Below, in pieces: positions 1 through 7,596 of a DNA stretch of 27,604 nucleotides; within the stretch, counting starts at the first letter, position 1; each line of letters begins with the position of its first letter. This DNA is from Candidatus Bipolaricaulota bacterium. GTDB taxonomy: Bacteria; Bipolaricaulota; Bipolaricaulia; Bipolaricaulales; Bipolaricaulaceae. Made by a program: the position numbers and the translations under genes. Under the pieces are notes generated by a model that was given only the letters and a program-made list of their open reading frames with translations, searched no databases and had not been told where the DNA came from. The DNA lies in contig JACIWM010000005.1 in the NCBI GenBank assembly GCA_014360945.1, forward strand, positions 1 to 27,604. Reading direction: 5' to 3'.

Positions 1-1187
1 TGAAATTCCGGGTGCCACAGAAAAAGGCCGAACGAGGCCAGGAAGGCAAGGGCACTTCCAAAATAGAAGGGAGCAGCAGGACCGAAGGAATCCCACAGGA
101 TTCCGGCGATCAAGGAGGCCGGGAAAGCCATGGCTCCCACCACCGTGGCATAAGCACCGTAGGCCGTGCCCCGCAATTCCGCCGGAACGATGTCGGCGAT
201 CAACGCTCGGGCCGTGCCGTAGGCCACCCCGTAGTAGACCCCGTAAGCCCCGTAAATCACCCACATGTGCCAACTTTCCCGGGCCAGTCCAATCGCCAAA
301 TAAACCAGGGCATAGAAAAGCCAGCCCCCTAAAATGAGGGCCTTACGGGGAACTCTGTCGGAAAGAGCCCCGGCCGGCGTGGAAATAAGTGAGTACACGA
401 GGTTGAACACAGCAAGCATTCCTAGGATGGAAAGAACGTTCGCACCCAAAGTCTGGGCCCGCAGGACCAAGAAGGCGTCCGCAGAATTCCCAAGCTCAAA
501 AAGGCCAACAAGGAAAAGGAAAAAGAGGAAAGGACGCCCCAGTCCGGAAATTCGTGGTCGAGCCCGCTGGGAAGTTCGCAATACGGACGGTTCCCGGGCC
601 AAAACGGCTAAGGAAAGCACAGCCAAAGACCCAGGAATTACGCTTACAAGTACGATCGTGCGGAAAGTTACGGCCTGAAGCGTGGGGGCAAACCCTTGGG
701 TGAACCTTACGGCGAAAAGCGCGCCCAAAATGCCTAAAAAGGCGCCGGCGGTGTCGGCAGCGCGGTGTAGTCCGAAGGCGAGGCCGCGGTTTCCGGCATC
801 GATGGAGTCGGCCACAAGAGCATCGCGGGGAGCCGTGCGAATGCCTTTTCCCACCCGATCGGCCCAGCGGGCCAGGGCCACATGCCACCAAGTTCCAGCT
901 AGATAAAAGAAAGGTTTGCTCAACGCGGATATTCCGTAACCCAGGACAGCTAGCCACTTCCGCCGCCTAAATCGGTCCGAGAGATACCCGGAGAAAACGC
1001 GGAGAAGCGCGGCCACCGATTCCGCCACCCCTTCCACTGCGCCGATCACCGTCCCGCCCGCGCCAAGCACATTGGCCAAAAAGAGGGGGATCAGATTCAG
1101 GACCATCTCCGAGGAGATGTCCATGAGGAAACTCGTGAGACTCACGGCCCAGATGTTCCGGGGCAGCGCGCGAATTCGCGTGAGCAT
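1..1187 (-). CDS. MFS transporter, C-terminus cut by window edge
   Basis: An open minus-strand frame runs without a stop from ATG at 1187 to the window edge (about 395 residues visible), so the C-terminus is missing. Translation gives alternating hydrophobic segments. The loop between helices 2 and 3 has the Major Facilitator signature (SGYLSDRFRRRK, about residues 50-61), and a repeat of it appears in the second half (GALSDRVPRKA). The stretch DRVGKGIRTAPRDALVADS (about residues 91-109) is typical of a group of bacterial MFS proteins of unknown substrate. It should be an inner-membrane secondary transporter, probably an exporter. A TTG at 1193 is an alternative start; it lies 11 nt after a GGAGGA sequence at 1205-1210, whereas the ATG is farther away. 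The gene diverges from the methyltransferase across 67 bp in which I see no clear promoter. Confidence 0.85.
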   Translation of the reverse strand, partial: MLTRIRALPRNIWAVSLTSFLMDISSEMVLNLIPLFLANVLGAGGTVIGAVEGVAESVAALLRVFSGYLSDRFRRRKWLAVLGYGISALSKPFFYLAGTWWHVALARWADRVGKGIRTAPRDALVADSIDAGNRGLAFGLHRAADTAGAFLGILGALFAVRFTQGFAPTLQAVTFRTIVLVSVIPGSLAVLSLAVLAREPSVLRTSQRARPRISGLGRPFLFFLFLVGLFELGNSADAFLVLRAQTLGANVLSILGMLAVFNLVYSLISTPAGALSDRVPRKALILGGWLFYALVYLAIGLARESWHMWVIYGAYGVYYGVAYGTARALIADIVPAELRGTAYGAYATVVGAMAFPASLIAGILWDSFGPAAPFYFGSALAFLASFGLFLWHPEF

Positions 1188-1254
1188 GGGCAAATTTTAA
1201 CCATTCCTCCGCAAAAGTGAGCTGAGCTCGCCCTTGGGGTAAGCTTCCATCCCC

Positions 1255-2145
1255 ATGGAGCGCTATCGGGAGATCATCCCCGATTGGGAACGCTTTTGGG
1301 AAACCATCCACCGTCCCCTTCCCACGGTGATCCGCACAAATACCCTGCGGATTGAGCCAGCGACTCTCAGAAGGCGCCTTGAGGCCAAAGGGTTTGATCT
1401 CCAACCCCTTCCGTGGGACGAAACCTGCTTTGTGGTGGAGGGAGAAATCCCCATCGGCAACACTTTGGAACATTGGCTCGGCTATTACTACGTGCAGGAG
1501 GCCACCCAGCTTCTTCCCGTGAAAGCTTTGGCCCCAAAACCCGGGGAAAACATTTTGGATCTCTGCGCCGCGCCGGGAGGAAAGACCACGCAAATCGCCC
1601 AATACATGGCGGATCAAGGGCTCCTTGTGGCCAACGATTCCTCGCCCAAAAGGATCCAGGCCCTGTTGGCCAACATCTATCGCCTTGGGGTCAAATGTGC
1701 GGTGGTCACTGAATGCCCCGGCGAGAATTTTCCGGGTGAAGGAGTTTTTGATCGCGTTTTGGTGGACGCACCCTGTTCTTCGGAAGGTGTGGCCCGGAAG
1801 TTTCCGCACCTTCGCAAAGGCGCACCCTTGGGCACAATAAATCGGCTAAGCGGCATCCAGAAAAAACTTTTGACGAGGGCCCTCGGACTTGTGAAGCCCG
1901 GAGGAATTGTGGTCTACTCCACCTGTACCTTGGCTCCCGAGGAAAACGAGGGCGTGGTGAAACATGTGATCGAGCGAGGTTTGGCCGAGCTCGTCCCCTG
2001 GGAGCCGCCGGTCCCTCACGAGCGCGGCCTTGTCTGCTTCGGAGAGGAAGACTATGGAGCAGAGCTGAGAAAAACGGTGCGCATCTATCCCCATCATTTC
2101 GATTCCGAAGGAGGTTTCATTGCCGTCCTACGAAGACCTTCCTGA
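1255..2145 (+). CDS. RNA (cytosine-5-)-methyltransferase, RsmB/RsmF (NOL1/NOP2/Sun) family catalytic domain
   Basis: The 296-residue product is a SAM-dependent m5C methyltransferase acting on rRNA or tRNA. A short N-terminal segment with the family's PTVIRTNTLR motif (about 23-32) is followed by the Rossmann domain. SAM motif I is ILDLCAAPGGKTT (100-112). Motif IV is DAPCSSEG (171-178) and motif VI is STCTLAPEENE (222-232). Cys174 and Cys224 correspond to the release and nucleophilic cysteines of the family, so it should be active. An in-frame TAA at 1240 fixes ATG 1255 as the first possible start; its Shine-Dalgarno is weak. The protein ends where RsmF-type enzymes continue into a PUA-like RNA-binding domain. 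That domain is encoded by the next gene in the +1 frame, overlapping by 26 nt. The exact target (16S position or tRNA) cannot be told from sequence. Confidence 0.9.
   Translation: MERYREIIPDWERFWETIHRPLPTVIRTNTLRIEPATLRRRLEAKGFDLQPLPWDETCFVVEGEIPIGNTLEHWLGYYYVQEATQLLPVKALAPKPGENILDLCAAPGGKTTQIAQYMADQGLLVANDSSPKRIQALLANIYRLGVKCAVVTECPGENFPGEGVFDRVLVDAPCSSEGVARKFPHLRKGAPLGTINRLSGIQKKLLTRALGLVKPGGIVVYSTCTLAPEENEGVVKHVIERGLAELVPWEPPVPHERGLVCFGEEDYGAELRKTVRIYPHHFDSEGGFIAVLRRPS
2108..2122 (+). promoter_or_regulatory. Strong Shine-Dalgarno plus TTG start inside the methyltransferase gene
   Basis: AAGGAGG at 2108-2114 lies 5 nt before a TTG at 2120-2122, all inside the last codons of the methyltransferase. 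This is good spacing for initiation and explains how the RNA-binding-domain gene, in the +1 frame, is translated: by coupling or reinitiation rather than frameshifting. Confidence 0.6.
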
Positions 2146-3091
2146 GGAGGTGGAAAAGCTCCTTGGCGAATTCGGAGTGAAAGAGTTGCCGGGGCGCTTA
2201 GTTTTCAGGCACCAGGCATACTGGCTGACCACCGCCCCAACGGTGCCGGAGAATGTGCAAGTCCACGCGGTGGGAATAAGGGTTGTGCGGGTGCAGCCGT
2301 GGGGACTCAAGCCCACGAGTTTCGGCCTCATGGTCCTTGGCGAGCGGGTGCGAGCAAGGCGTGTGGAACTTTCACGAGAAGAGCTACGGGAGCTTCTTTT
2401 AGGACGGCCCTTGAAAAAACCGGGGATGCCCCAGGGATATGTGGCCCTTTGTCTTAATGGGGAGGTTTTGGGCTGTGGAGAGGTTCGTGGGGACCTTTTG
2501 CGTTGTCACATTCCTCGGGCACGGCGTCAGGAGCTCCTTGTGGTTTTGGCCCAGGAAGCTCGTGTTCTTTCGCAATCGGGTAAAATAACGCGAAAGGAGA
2601 CGGTAATGGAAACGCCCGAGGCAGTGCTCAAAGGGGCCATTATTTTTGAGGAGCGGGGCCGCGCGTTCTACGAACACGCGGCGAGCACGGCCAAGTCACC
2701 CGGAGTCCAAGAGCTTTTCCGCCTTTTGGCCAAAGAGGAGGAACGCCACAAGGAATATTTGGCCAAAGCCCTGGCTGAGCTTCTGAAGAAAGGCGAGATC
2801 GGAAAAATTTCACTACCCGTGGATGTGACAGCGGCGGTGCTCACCGAGGAAGTGAAAAAGGAGGTCGAAGCTGCGGGATTCGAGGCCGCCGCGATCTATG
2901 CCGGGATGGCCTTAGAGGAGAGGGCGGTGGCCTTTTATTCGGAGAAAGCTAAGAATGCACCCGAGCCCCTTGCCGAGCTCTATAGATCCCTTGCGCGCTG
3001 GGAGCAAACTCATTTGGACCTTTTGGCTGCTCTGGACCATGACCTGCGGGAGAGGATCTGGCACGAGCGGGGCTTTTGGCCCCTGGATTAG
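2120..3091 (+). CDS. RsmF-type PUA-like RNA-binding domain fused to rubrerythrin-like diiron ferritin domain
   Basis: The 323-residue frame has two unrelated halves. Residues 1 to about 150 resemble the C-terminal PUA-like domain that normally follows RsmF-family methyltransferases, including the final pattern of an LNGEVLGCGEV strand followed by a basic segment. Residues 163-323 form a ferritin-like four-helix bundle with the expected diiron ligands: a glutamate near 177, ExxH at 207-210, a glutamate near 266 and ExxH at 295-298. No rubredoxin domain is attached. This half resembles the rubrerythrin erythrin domain, usually linked to peroxide defence or iron handling in anaerobes. An in-frame ATG at 2606 with its own ribosome site could make the ferritin half alone, so this may be two genes whose intervening stop was lost. 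The stop overlaps the convergent priA stop by 4 nt. Confidence 0.75.
   Translation: MPSYEDLPEEVEKLLGEFGVKELPGRLVFRHQAYWLTTAPTVPENVQVHAVGIRVVRVQPWGLKPTSFGLMVLGERVRARRVELSREELRELLLGRPLKKPGMPQGYVALCLNGEVLGCGEVRGDLLRCHIPRARRQELLVVLAQEARVLSQSGKITRKETVMETPEAVLKGAIIFEERGRAFYEHAASTAKSPGVQELFRLLAKEEERHKEYLAKALAELLKKGEIGKISLPVDVTAAVLTEEVKKEVEAAGFEAAAIYAGMALEERAVAFYSEKAKNAPEPLAELYRSLARWEQTHLDLLAALDHDLRERIWHERGFWPLD
2593..2608 (+). promoter_or_regulatory. Internal ribosome binding site and ATG for the ferritin-like domain
   Basis: AAAGGAGA at 2593-2600 is followed 5 nt later by ATG 2606-2608 (Met163 of the long frame). It falls exactly at the domain boundary, so independent translation of the 161-residue rubrerythrin-like protein is plausible, and may be the ancestral gene start. 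Confidence 0.6.
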
Positions 3092-4974
3092 CCGAGCCAA
3101 AGAGGGTCGGGCTCAACCCGGACGTTCGGGGGAAGCTTGGCTAAAGCTCGCTTTACCCGCAACGGCACATCTTTTTCTCCTCGGACGAGAATGTGAAACC
3201 TCGGCTTGCCCCGCAAGGGATGAAGCTTGGCCGGCCCCAGCACTTCCAAGCCCGCGTTTTTGAGGACTTCTGCCATCTCCGCAGCCTTCTTCTCCGCCCT
3301 CTTCCCGCTCAGGATGATGCGCACCAGTCTTGAGAACGGCGGATAACGAAGAAGCCGGCGGAATTTTATTTCCTCCGCGTAGAACGTGAGATAATCTCCG
3401 CGCAGGGCGGTGGCGATGGCGTAGTGGTCGGGCATGTTCGTCTGGACCACGACCTCGCCGGGCTTTTCCCCGCGGCCGGCCCGGCCGATGGCAGAAAGAA
3501 GAAGCTGAAAAGTCCTTTCCGCTGCATAAAAAGTGGGCATAGCCAAAAGCTGATCCACATCGATCACGCCCACCAGGGTGATGTTCGGAAAATCCAGGCC
3601 TTTCCCAACCATCTGTGCTCCTACCAAGATATCCAACTCCCCACGAGCAAGTTGTGAGAGAATCTGATCCCGAGCGTGGGCGGTTTCCTCGTCCAGGCGC
3701 GCCACCCTCGCCTCCGGGAACAATTTTCTTGCCTCGTGTTCTACCCGCTCCGTTCCCGCCCCGAAGAGATGGAACCTGGTGCTTCCGCAACGGCGACACG
3801 CAGGATCAGCATAATTCTTCCCGCATGCATGACAACGAAAAGTTTTCTCCGCCAAATGAAAGACCAGGGCCACTTCGCAATCCGGGCAGCGTAGAACCTC
3901 TCCGCATCTGCGGCACGAAGCGCCGGTGAAGTATCCGAGGCGGTTTAAAAAAAGAAGAATTTGTCCGCCTTGGGCGAGGTGGCGGGCCATGGCCGCGCGA
4001 AGATCCGGACTGATGATCTCCTGCGGTGCTTTTTCCACACATCGCACGGTGGGAGCCTTTCCTACCACCCGCTGTGGCAAGGAAAGAATGCGGATTTCCC
4101 CGCGCTCGGCCCGAAAGAACGTCTCCACCGCCGGCGCCGCCCCGCCCAGCACCACGGCCGCGCCTTCCGTATCAGCACGGCTTTCCGCAAAAAGTCGGGC
4201 ATGATAATGGGGAGCGCGTTCCTCTTTGTATCCGGGCTCTCCTTCCTCATCGAGCACGATGAGCCCGAGCTTGGGGAAGGGGAGGAACACAGCGGAGCGC
4301 GTGCCCACGGCGCATTTCTCCTCGCCGCGAAGGGCTTGGGACCAGATGCGGAATCGCTCGCCGGGCGGGAGCTCCCCGTGGTAGACAGCAGGGGTAAAAC
4401 CCAGGCTCCGGCGGGCACGGCTCCAAAGCTGCGGCAAAAGGGAGATCTCCGGCTCTAGCAAAATGGCGTGATACCCACATTCCAAGGCGTTTCGGGCCGC
4501 CGCCAGATAAACTTCAGTCTTCCCCGCAGCCGGCGGACCGAACACCAAAAATTCCCGGCCGGACCCAAGGCCCGCGGAGATCGCCTCCACCGCCGCCTTC
4601 TGCTCCGCCGTAAGCTCCACAGCTTTCTCCGGCTCCTCATAGGAGAAGGGAAGAGCCGAGGTTTTCTGGCGAGCACGTACAGGCTTGGGAATCACATGGG
4701 CGATGGTCATGCCCAAAGAAGTGCAGGCCTCATCGCCTGTGCGCTCCAAAAGCGAAAAAAAGTGCGTGGGAAAAGCGAGGCCTAGCACACGGCGAATGAC
4801 CTGAAGGGCTCCGGAAAACTCCGGCTTTTCCCGAAGTTCTTTTACGACTCCCAAAAGGGTACGCTTCCCGAACGGAACTTCCACCCAATCCCCGGGTTTT
4901 ACCTCTATCCCCTCGGGAACCTGATAGTCGAAACCGGTTGTTCCGGGGACGGGGAGGAGCACAAACGCGATCAA
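3088..4974 (-). CDS. priA: Primosomal replication-restart protein PriA, divergent
   Basis: PriA is a superfamily 2 DNA helicase that reloads the replisome at stalled forks. From TTG 4974 the product has 628 residues, versus about 730 in E. coli. The frame stays open to 5028, but TTG 4974 overlaps the upstream stop as TTGA, and the PriA N-terminal motif (VPxxFDYxVP) begins only a few residues later. Walker A (GPPAAGKT) is at 146-153, about 80 residues earlier than usual, so the N-terminal DNA-binding region is shortened. All eight zinc cysteines of the CxxC pairs are present, as are GAQMVGKGLDFP and GRAGR. Odd features are motif II DEEG (242-245) instead of DEEH and motif III GGAAP (277-281) instead of the SATP type. 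Identity is sure; helicase competence is not. Confidence 0.9.
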   Translation of the reverse strand: MIAFVLLPVPGTTGFDYQVPEGIEVKPGDWVEVPFGKRTLLGVVKELREKPEFSGALQVIRRVLGLAFPTHFFSLLERTGDEACTSLGMTIAHVIPKPVRARQKTSALPFSYEEPEKAVELTAEQKAAVEAISAGLGSGREFLVFGPPAAGKTEVYLAAARNALECGYHAILLEPEISLLPQLWSRARRSLGFTPAVYHGELPPGERFRIWSQALRGEEKCAVGTRSAVFLPFPKLGLIVLDEEGEPGYKEERAPHYHARLFAESRADTEGAAVVLGGAAPAVETFFRAERGEIRILSLPQRVVGKAPTVRCVEKAPQEIISPDLRAAMARHLAQGGQILLFLNRLGYFTGASCRRCGEVLRCPDCEVALVFHLAEKTFRCHACGKNYADPACRRCGSTRFHLFGAGTERVEHEARKLFPEARVARLDEETAHARDQILSQLARGELDILVGAQMVGKGLDFPNITLVGVIDVDQLLAMPTFYAAERTFQLLLSAIGRAGRGEKPGEVVVQTNMPDHYAIATALRGDYLTFYAEEIKFRRLLRYPPFSRLVRIILSGKRAEKKAAEMAEVLKNAGLEVLGPAKLHPLRGKPRFHILVRGEKDVPLRVKRALAKLPPNVRVEPDPLWLG

Positions 4975-5855
4975 CCGTGCACCCCGCGGCGCAGATATTG
5001 GAGGACTCCGCGGACGGACATGACCCAATCTCCGGAGACCCCGGGCCCCACGGGCCAGCCCTCTTTTTGGAGCTCAGCAAGGATGGAGGAAATTGCCTCC
5101 TCCTCTGGCACATCCTTGTACTTCCGCACCCGTTCCACCCACCAAAGCAGAAGCTCTTTGTAGTCGTGGATGAGGCGTGGCTCACCCGGCCCGAAATGGG
5201 TGAAAAGGAGAATTTTGGGGTCAAGCAAATTCAATTTATCCAAGGAGGCCAAGGCCGCAGCGAGGTCGAAGCTTGGGGGAACGGTGGTGGGCAAAAGGCG
5301 ACTTTTGATGTAAAGACCGACAGCATCACCGGTGAAAAGAAATCCGCGTTCGGGAATGAAAAAGCAAAGGTGGTGCGGAGCGTGTCCGGGTGTGTGAACG
5401 GCCTGAACCCGCAAATCCCTTAGCGGGAAAACTTCGCCATCATCGGCCGGGTGAAGACGCTCCTCGGGAATGGGGAAAGCTTCGCCATAAAAAGGAAACC
5501 TGGGGCCAGTAGCCTCTTTGACCGAGGCCACCAATTTGCTGGGGTCCGCAAGGTGTTTAGCTCCCCGGGGATGGACGACCACTGTAGCTTGCGGAAATTT
5601 AGGAAGGAGGGCACCCGCGCCGCCGGCATGATCTAGATGGACATGGGTGAGGAAAATCCACCTCACTTGGGCAGGGGAAAGGCCGAGCTCAGCAAGGGCC
5701 TGAAGAATGCGGTCCTTGGCCCGAGAAGTTCCGGAGTCAATTAGAGCTACCTCGTCGCCCGCTACCAAAACATACGCGCCCCCAAGCCCGGGCTCGCCGA
5801 AATGATCGATATCCACGAGGAAAAGGCCGGGCTGAACTTCCTGGATAAAACTCAC
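4971..5855 (-). CDS. MBL-fold metallo-hydrolase (glyoxalase II-like)
   Basis: The 294-residue soluble protein has the metallo-beta-lactamase fold motifs in order: THVHLDH (70-76), a downstream VHP strand, HTPGH (154-158), GDAV (176-179) and a late THFG histidine. Together they form a complete two-metal site. Such proteins hydrolyse thioesters, lactones, phosphodiesters or other esters; the substrate here is unknown. Start is GTG 5855, placed by AAGGAGG 5 nt upstream; that Shine-Dalgarno touches the stop of the transporter gene. It overlaps priA as TTGA, so the two are probably translationally coupled. The C-terminal 60 residues are helical and follow the pattern of glyoxalase II-like MBL proteins. 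Confidence 0.85.
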   Translation of the reverse strand: MSFIQEVQPGLFLVDIDHFGEPGLGGAYVLVAGDEVALIDSGTSRAKDRILQALAELGLSPAQVRWIFLTHVHLDHAGGAGALLPKFPQATVVVHPRGAKHLADPSKLVASVKEATGPRFPFYGEAFPIPEERLHPADDGEVFPLRDLRVQAVHTPGHAPHHLCFFIPERGFLFTGDAVGLYIKSRLLPTTVPPSFDLAAALASLDKLNLLDPKILLFTHFGPGEPRLIHDYKELLLWWVERVRKYKDVPEEEAISSILAELQKEGWPVGPGVSGDWVMSVRGVLQYLRRGVHG

Positions 5856-5865
5856 CGGCGCCTCC

Positions 5866-7161
5866 TTACATGAACCAGCCGATCTTTATCCCCAGCCAGA
5901 GAAACAGGCAACCAATGATTCCGGAGATGAGGAAGATTGGGATGCCTACAGCTACCCAATCTTTGTAGCTCAGGGGTTCGGGACCGTGTTTGGCAAGGTT
6001 TATAACGCCGATATTGGCGGCGGTGGCGAAGGGCGTTCCCGGGCCGGCGAAACCGATGCCCAAGGCCAACGACCACAAAAGGGGATTGGCCGGAACCCCC
6101 AAGGCTCCAAGTTCCTGCACCAAAGGCACAAAGGCCACGGTGGTGGGAACAGCGCTAATGAAAAGGGTGAAGATTCCACTTCCCCAGAAGAAAAGAAGGG
6201 CCAGGGAGGTTAGGGAGCCGTGGCCCAAAGAACCGAGGCTCCTGGCCACATAGGGCAAGGCACCGCTGCGATTAAGCCCGCCCACCACCACGAATAGCGA
6301 CAAAAGAAAGACAAGCATTTCCCACTCAATGCTTTGGAGAACCGTTTCGATCTTGGGACGCAAAAGGGCGAGGGCCAAGGCCGCACCGCACAGGGCCGCC
6401 AAACCGGGGGTGAGACCCAACCAAGAGTGCACCACGAACAACACGATCACCACGGAAAAAATCACTAAAAGCTTGCGCAACGTTTTGCGGTCGGTGATGA
6501 CCCTGTGCTCATCTAGCTGGGGAAGGATCTCCGTCCGTGCGGGCTGAGCACTGAACACGTTTCGGTAGCGAAAAATAAAAAAGACCATGGTCGCCAAAAA
6601 AGCCACCAGGGCCACGGGAGCGGTATGGGTGAGAAAATCGTTGAAGGAAAGGCGGCCGGCGGAGCCGATGATGACGTTGGGCGGATCCCCAATGAGGGTG
6701 AATACCCCGCCCAAATCCGCGGCGACAGCCTCCCCCAAAAGCAAAGGAACGGCGGATACCCCCATTACTTCGGCGATGGAAAGGGTGACGGGAACAAAGG
6801 TGAGCATAGTGGTGAGATTGTCGAGGAACATGGAAAGAAGGGCGCTGGCCACAGCCAGGGCCACAAAAAGGCTCAAAAGATGCCCTTTGGACCGCTTGGC
6901 CACTTTGATGGCCACGAACTGAAAGAATCCGGTGCGTTGTAGAAGCCCGACGATGATCATCATACCGGAAAGAAGAAAAATCGTGTCCACGTCAACGACC
7001 TCGGCCACGTCATGGGAGGAAAGGAAGCCAAAGGCCGTGCCCACCAAGAGCATGGCCACGGCGCCAAGAAGCGCGCCGACAGTCTGTTGCACGCGGCCAG
7101 AGAGGATCAGCGCATAGGTGAGGAAGAAAACCCCAATCGAGGCTATGGCCCCACTGCTCAT
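5866..7161 (-). CDS. ArsB/NhaD (ion transporter superfamily) integral membrane transporter
   Basis: The 431-residue, highly hydrophobic protein has about eleven or twelve predicted membrane helices. It carries the signature pairs of the ArsB/NhaD/P-protein group: LDNLTTMLTFVPVT at about residues 114-127 and GGVFTLIGDPPNVIIGSA at about 151-168. Family members exchange Na+ for H+ or extrude arsenite or dicarboxylates. There are no ars genes nearby, so Na+/H+ antiport is as likely as arsenite efflux. ATG 7161 is preceded by AAGGAG, and the gene starts 12 nt after the Nudix stop and runs into the MBL gene with a 10-nt gap. It should be co-transcribed with both. The placement inside a ribosomal/RNA polymerase operon is not a known functional link. 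Confidence 0.85.
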   Translation of the reverse strand: MSSGAIASIGVFFLTYALILSGRVQQTVGALLGAVAMLLVGTAFGFLSSHDVAEVVDVDTIFLLSGMMIIVGLLQRTGFFQFVAIKVAKRSKGHLLSLFVALAVASALLSMFLDNLTTMLTFVPVTLSIAEVMGVSAVPLLLGEAVAADLGGVFTLIGDPPNVIIGSAGRLSFNDFLTHTAPVALVAFLATMVFFIFRYRNVFSAQPARTEILPQLDEHRVITDRKTLRKLLVIFSVVIVLFVVHSWLGLTPGLAALCGAALALALLRPKIETVLQSIEWEMLVFLLSLFVVVGGLNRSGALPYVARSLGSLGHGSLTSLALLFFWGSGIFTLFISAVPTTVAFVPLVQELGALGVPANPLLWSLALGIGFAGPGTPFATAANIGVINLAKHGPEPLSYKDWVAVGIPIFLISGIIGCLFLWLGIKIGWFM

Positions 7162-7173
7162 AAAAAACTCCTT

Positions 7174-7590
7174 TTACTGGGCGTTGAGCCAGGCCTCAGC
7201 CTGGCGCAGGGCGTCGCGTTGCTCCTCAAAAGTTATGCGTTTTAAAGCCTCTTCATATGGAAGCCACACCATGTCCGCCACTTCCGCAGGAAAGGGACGG
7301 CCTTCCTCCGTTGTACGGGCCAAAAAAAGAGCCACCTCTTTCCGCACCATCACGTTTCGGCGAGGAAAGGAGTAGCGTACCACGGTGCGAAATCCTGGGA
7401 GGATCTGGAGATCTTTTATTTGCACTTCCTCACTCACCTCGCGGCGGGCGGCCTGGAGCTCGTCCTCCCCTTCCTCCACGCGACCTTTGGGAAAGCCCCA
7501 GTGTCCGCCGCGCAGGTTCTTGATGAGGAGGTACTCGCGCTTTCCGGAATTTTCCCGAAACAGGATCAGTCCGGCCGCCCGTTCCTCCAT
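7174..7590 (-). CDS. Nudix hydrolase, Ap4A-hydrolase type
   Basis: The 138-residue protein has a complete Nudix box (GX5EX7REUXEEXGU) at about residues 36-58, reading G-RVEEG-E-DELQAAR-REVSEE. Such enzymes hydrolyse nucleoside diphosphates linked to another moiety. The WGFPKGRVEEGE context and short length resemble bacterial and archaeal bis(5'-nucleosyl)-tetraphosphatases, which clear Ap4A made by aminoacyl-tRNA synthetases. It begins 6 nt after the rpoB stop with no obvious Shine-Dalgarno, so translation is likely coupled to rpoB. It occupies the place where rpoC would be expected. Confidence 0.85.
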   Translation of the reverse strand: MEERAAGLILFRENSGKREYLLIKNLRGGHWGFPKGRVEEGEDELQAARREVSEEVQIKDLQILPGFRTVVRYSFPRRNVMVRKEVALFLARTTEEGRPFPAEVADMVWLPYEEALKRITFEEQRDALRQAEAWLNAQ

Positions 7591-7596
7591 GACGGG

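Noticed and set aside
967..1809. 280-codon minus frame covering the MFS start and methyltransferase
   Set aside because: It is antisense to the catalytic motifs of the methyltransferase, and the MFS gene explains the left part in another frame.
2108..2145. Programmed +1 frameshift joining methyltransferase and PUA-like domain
   Set aside because: AAGGAGG could stimulate slippage, but no slippery codon is evident and a TTG at ideal spacing explains the overlap more simply.
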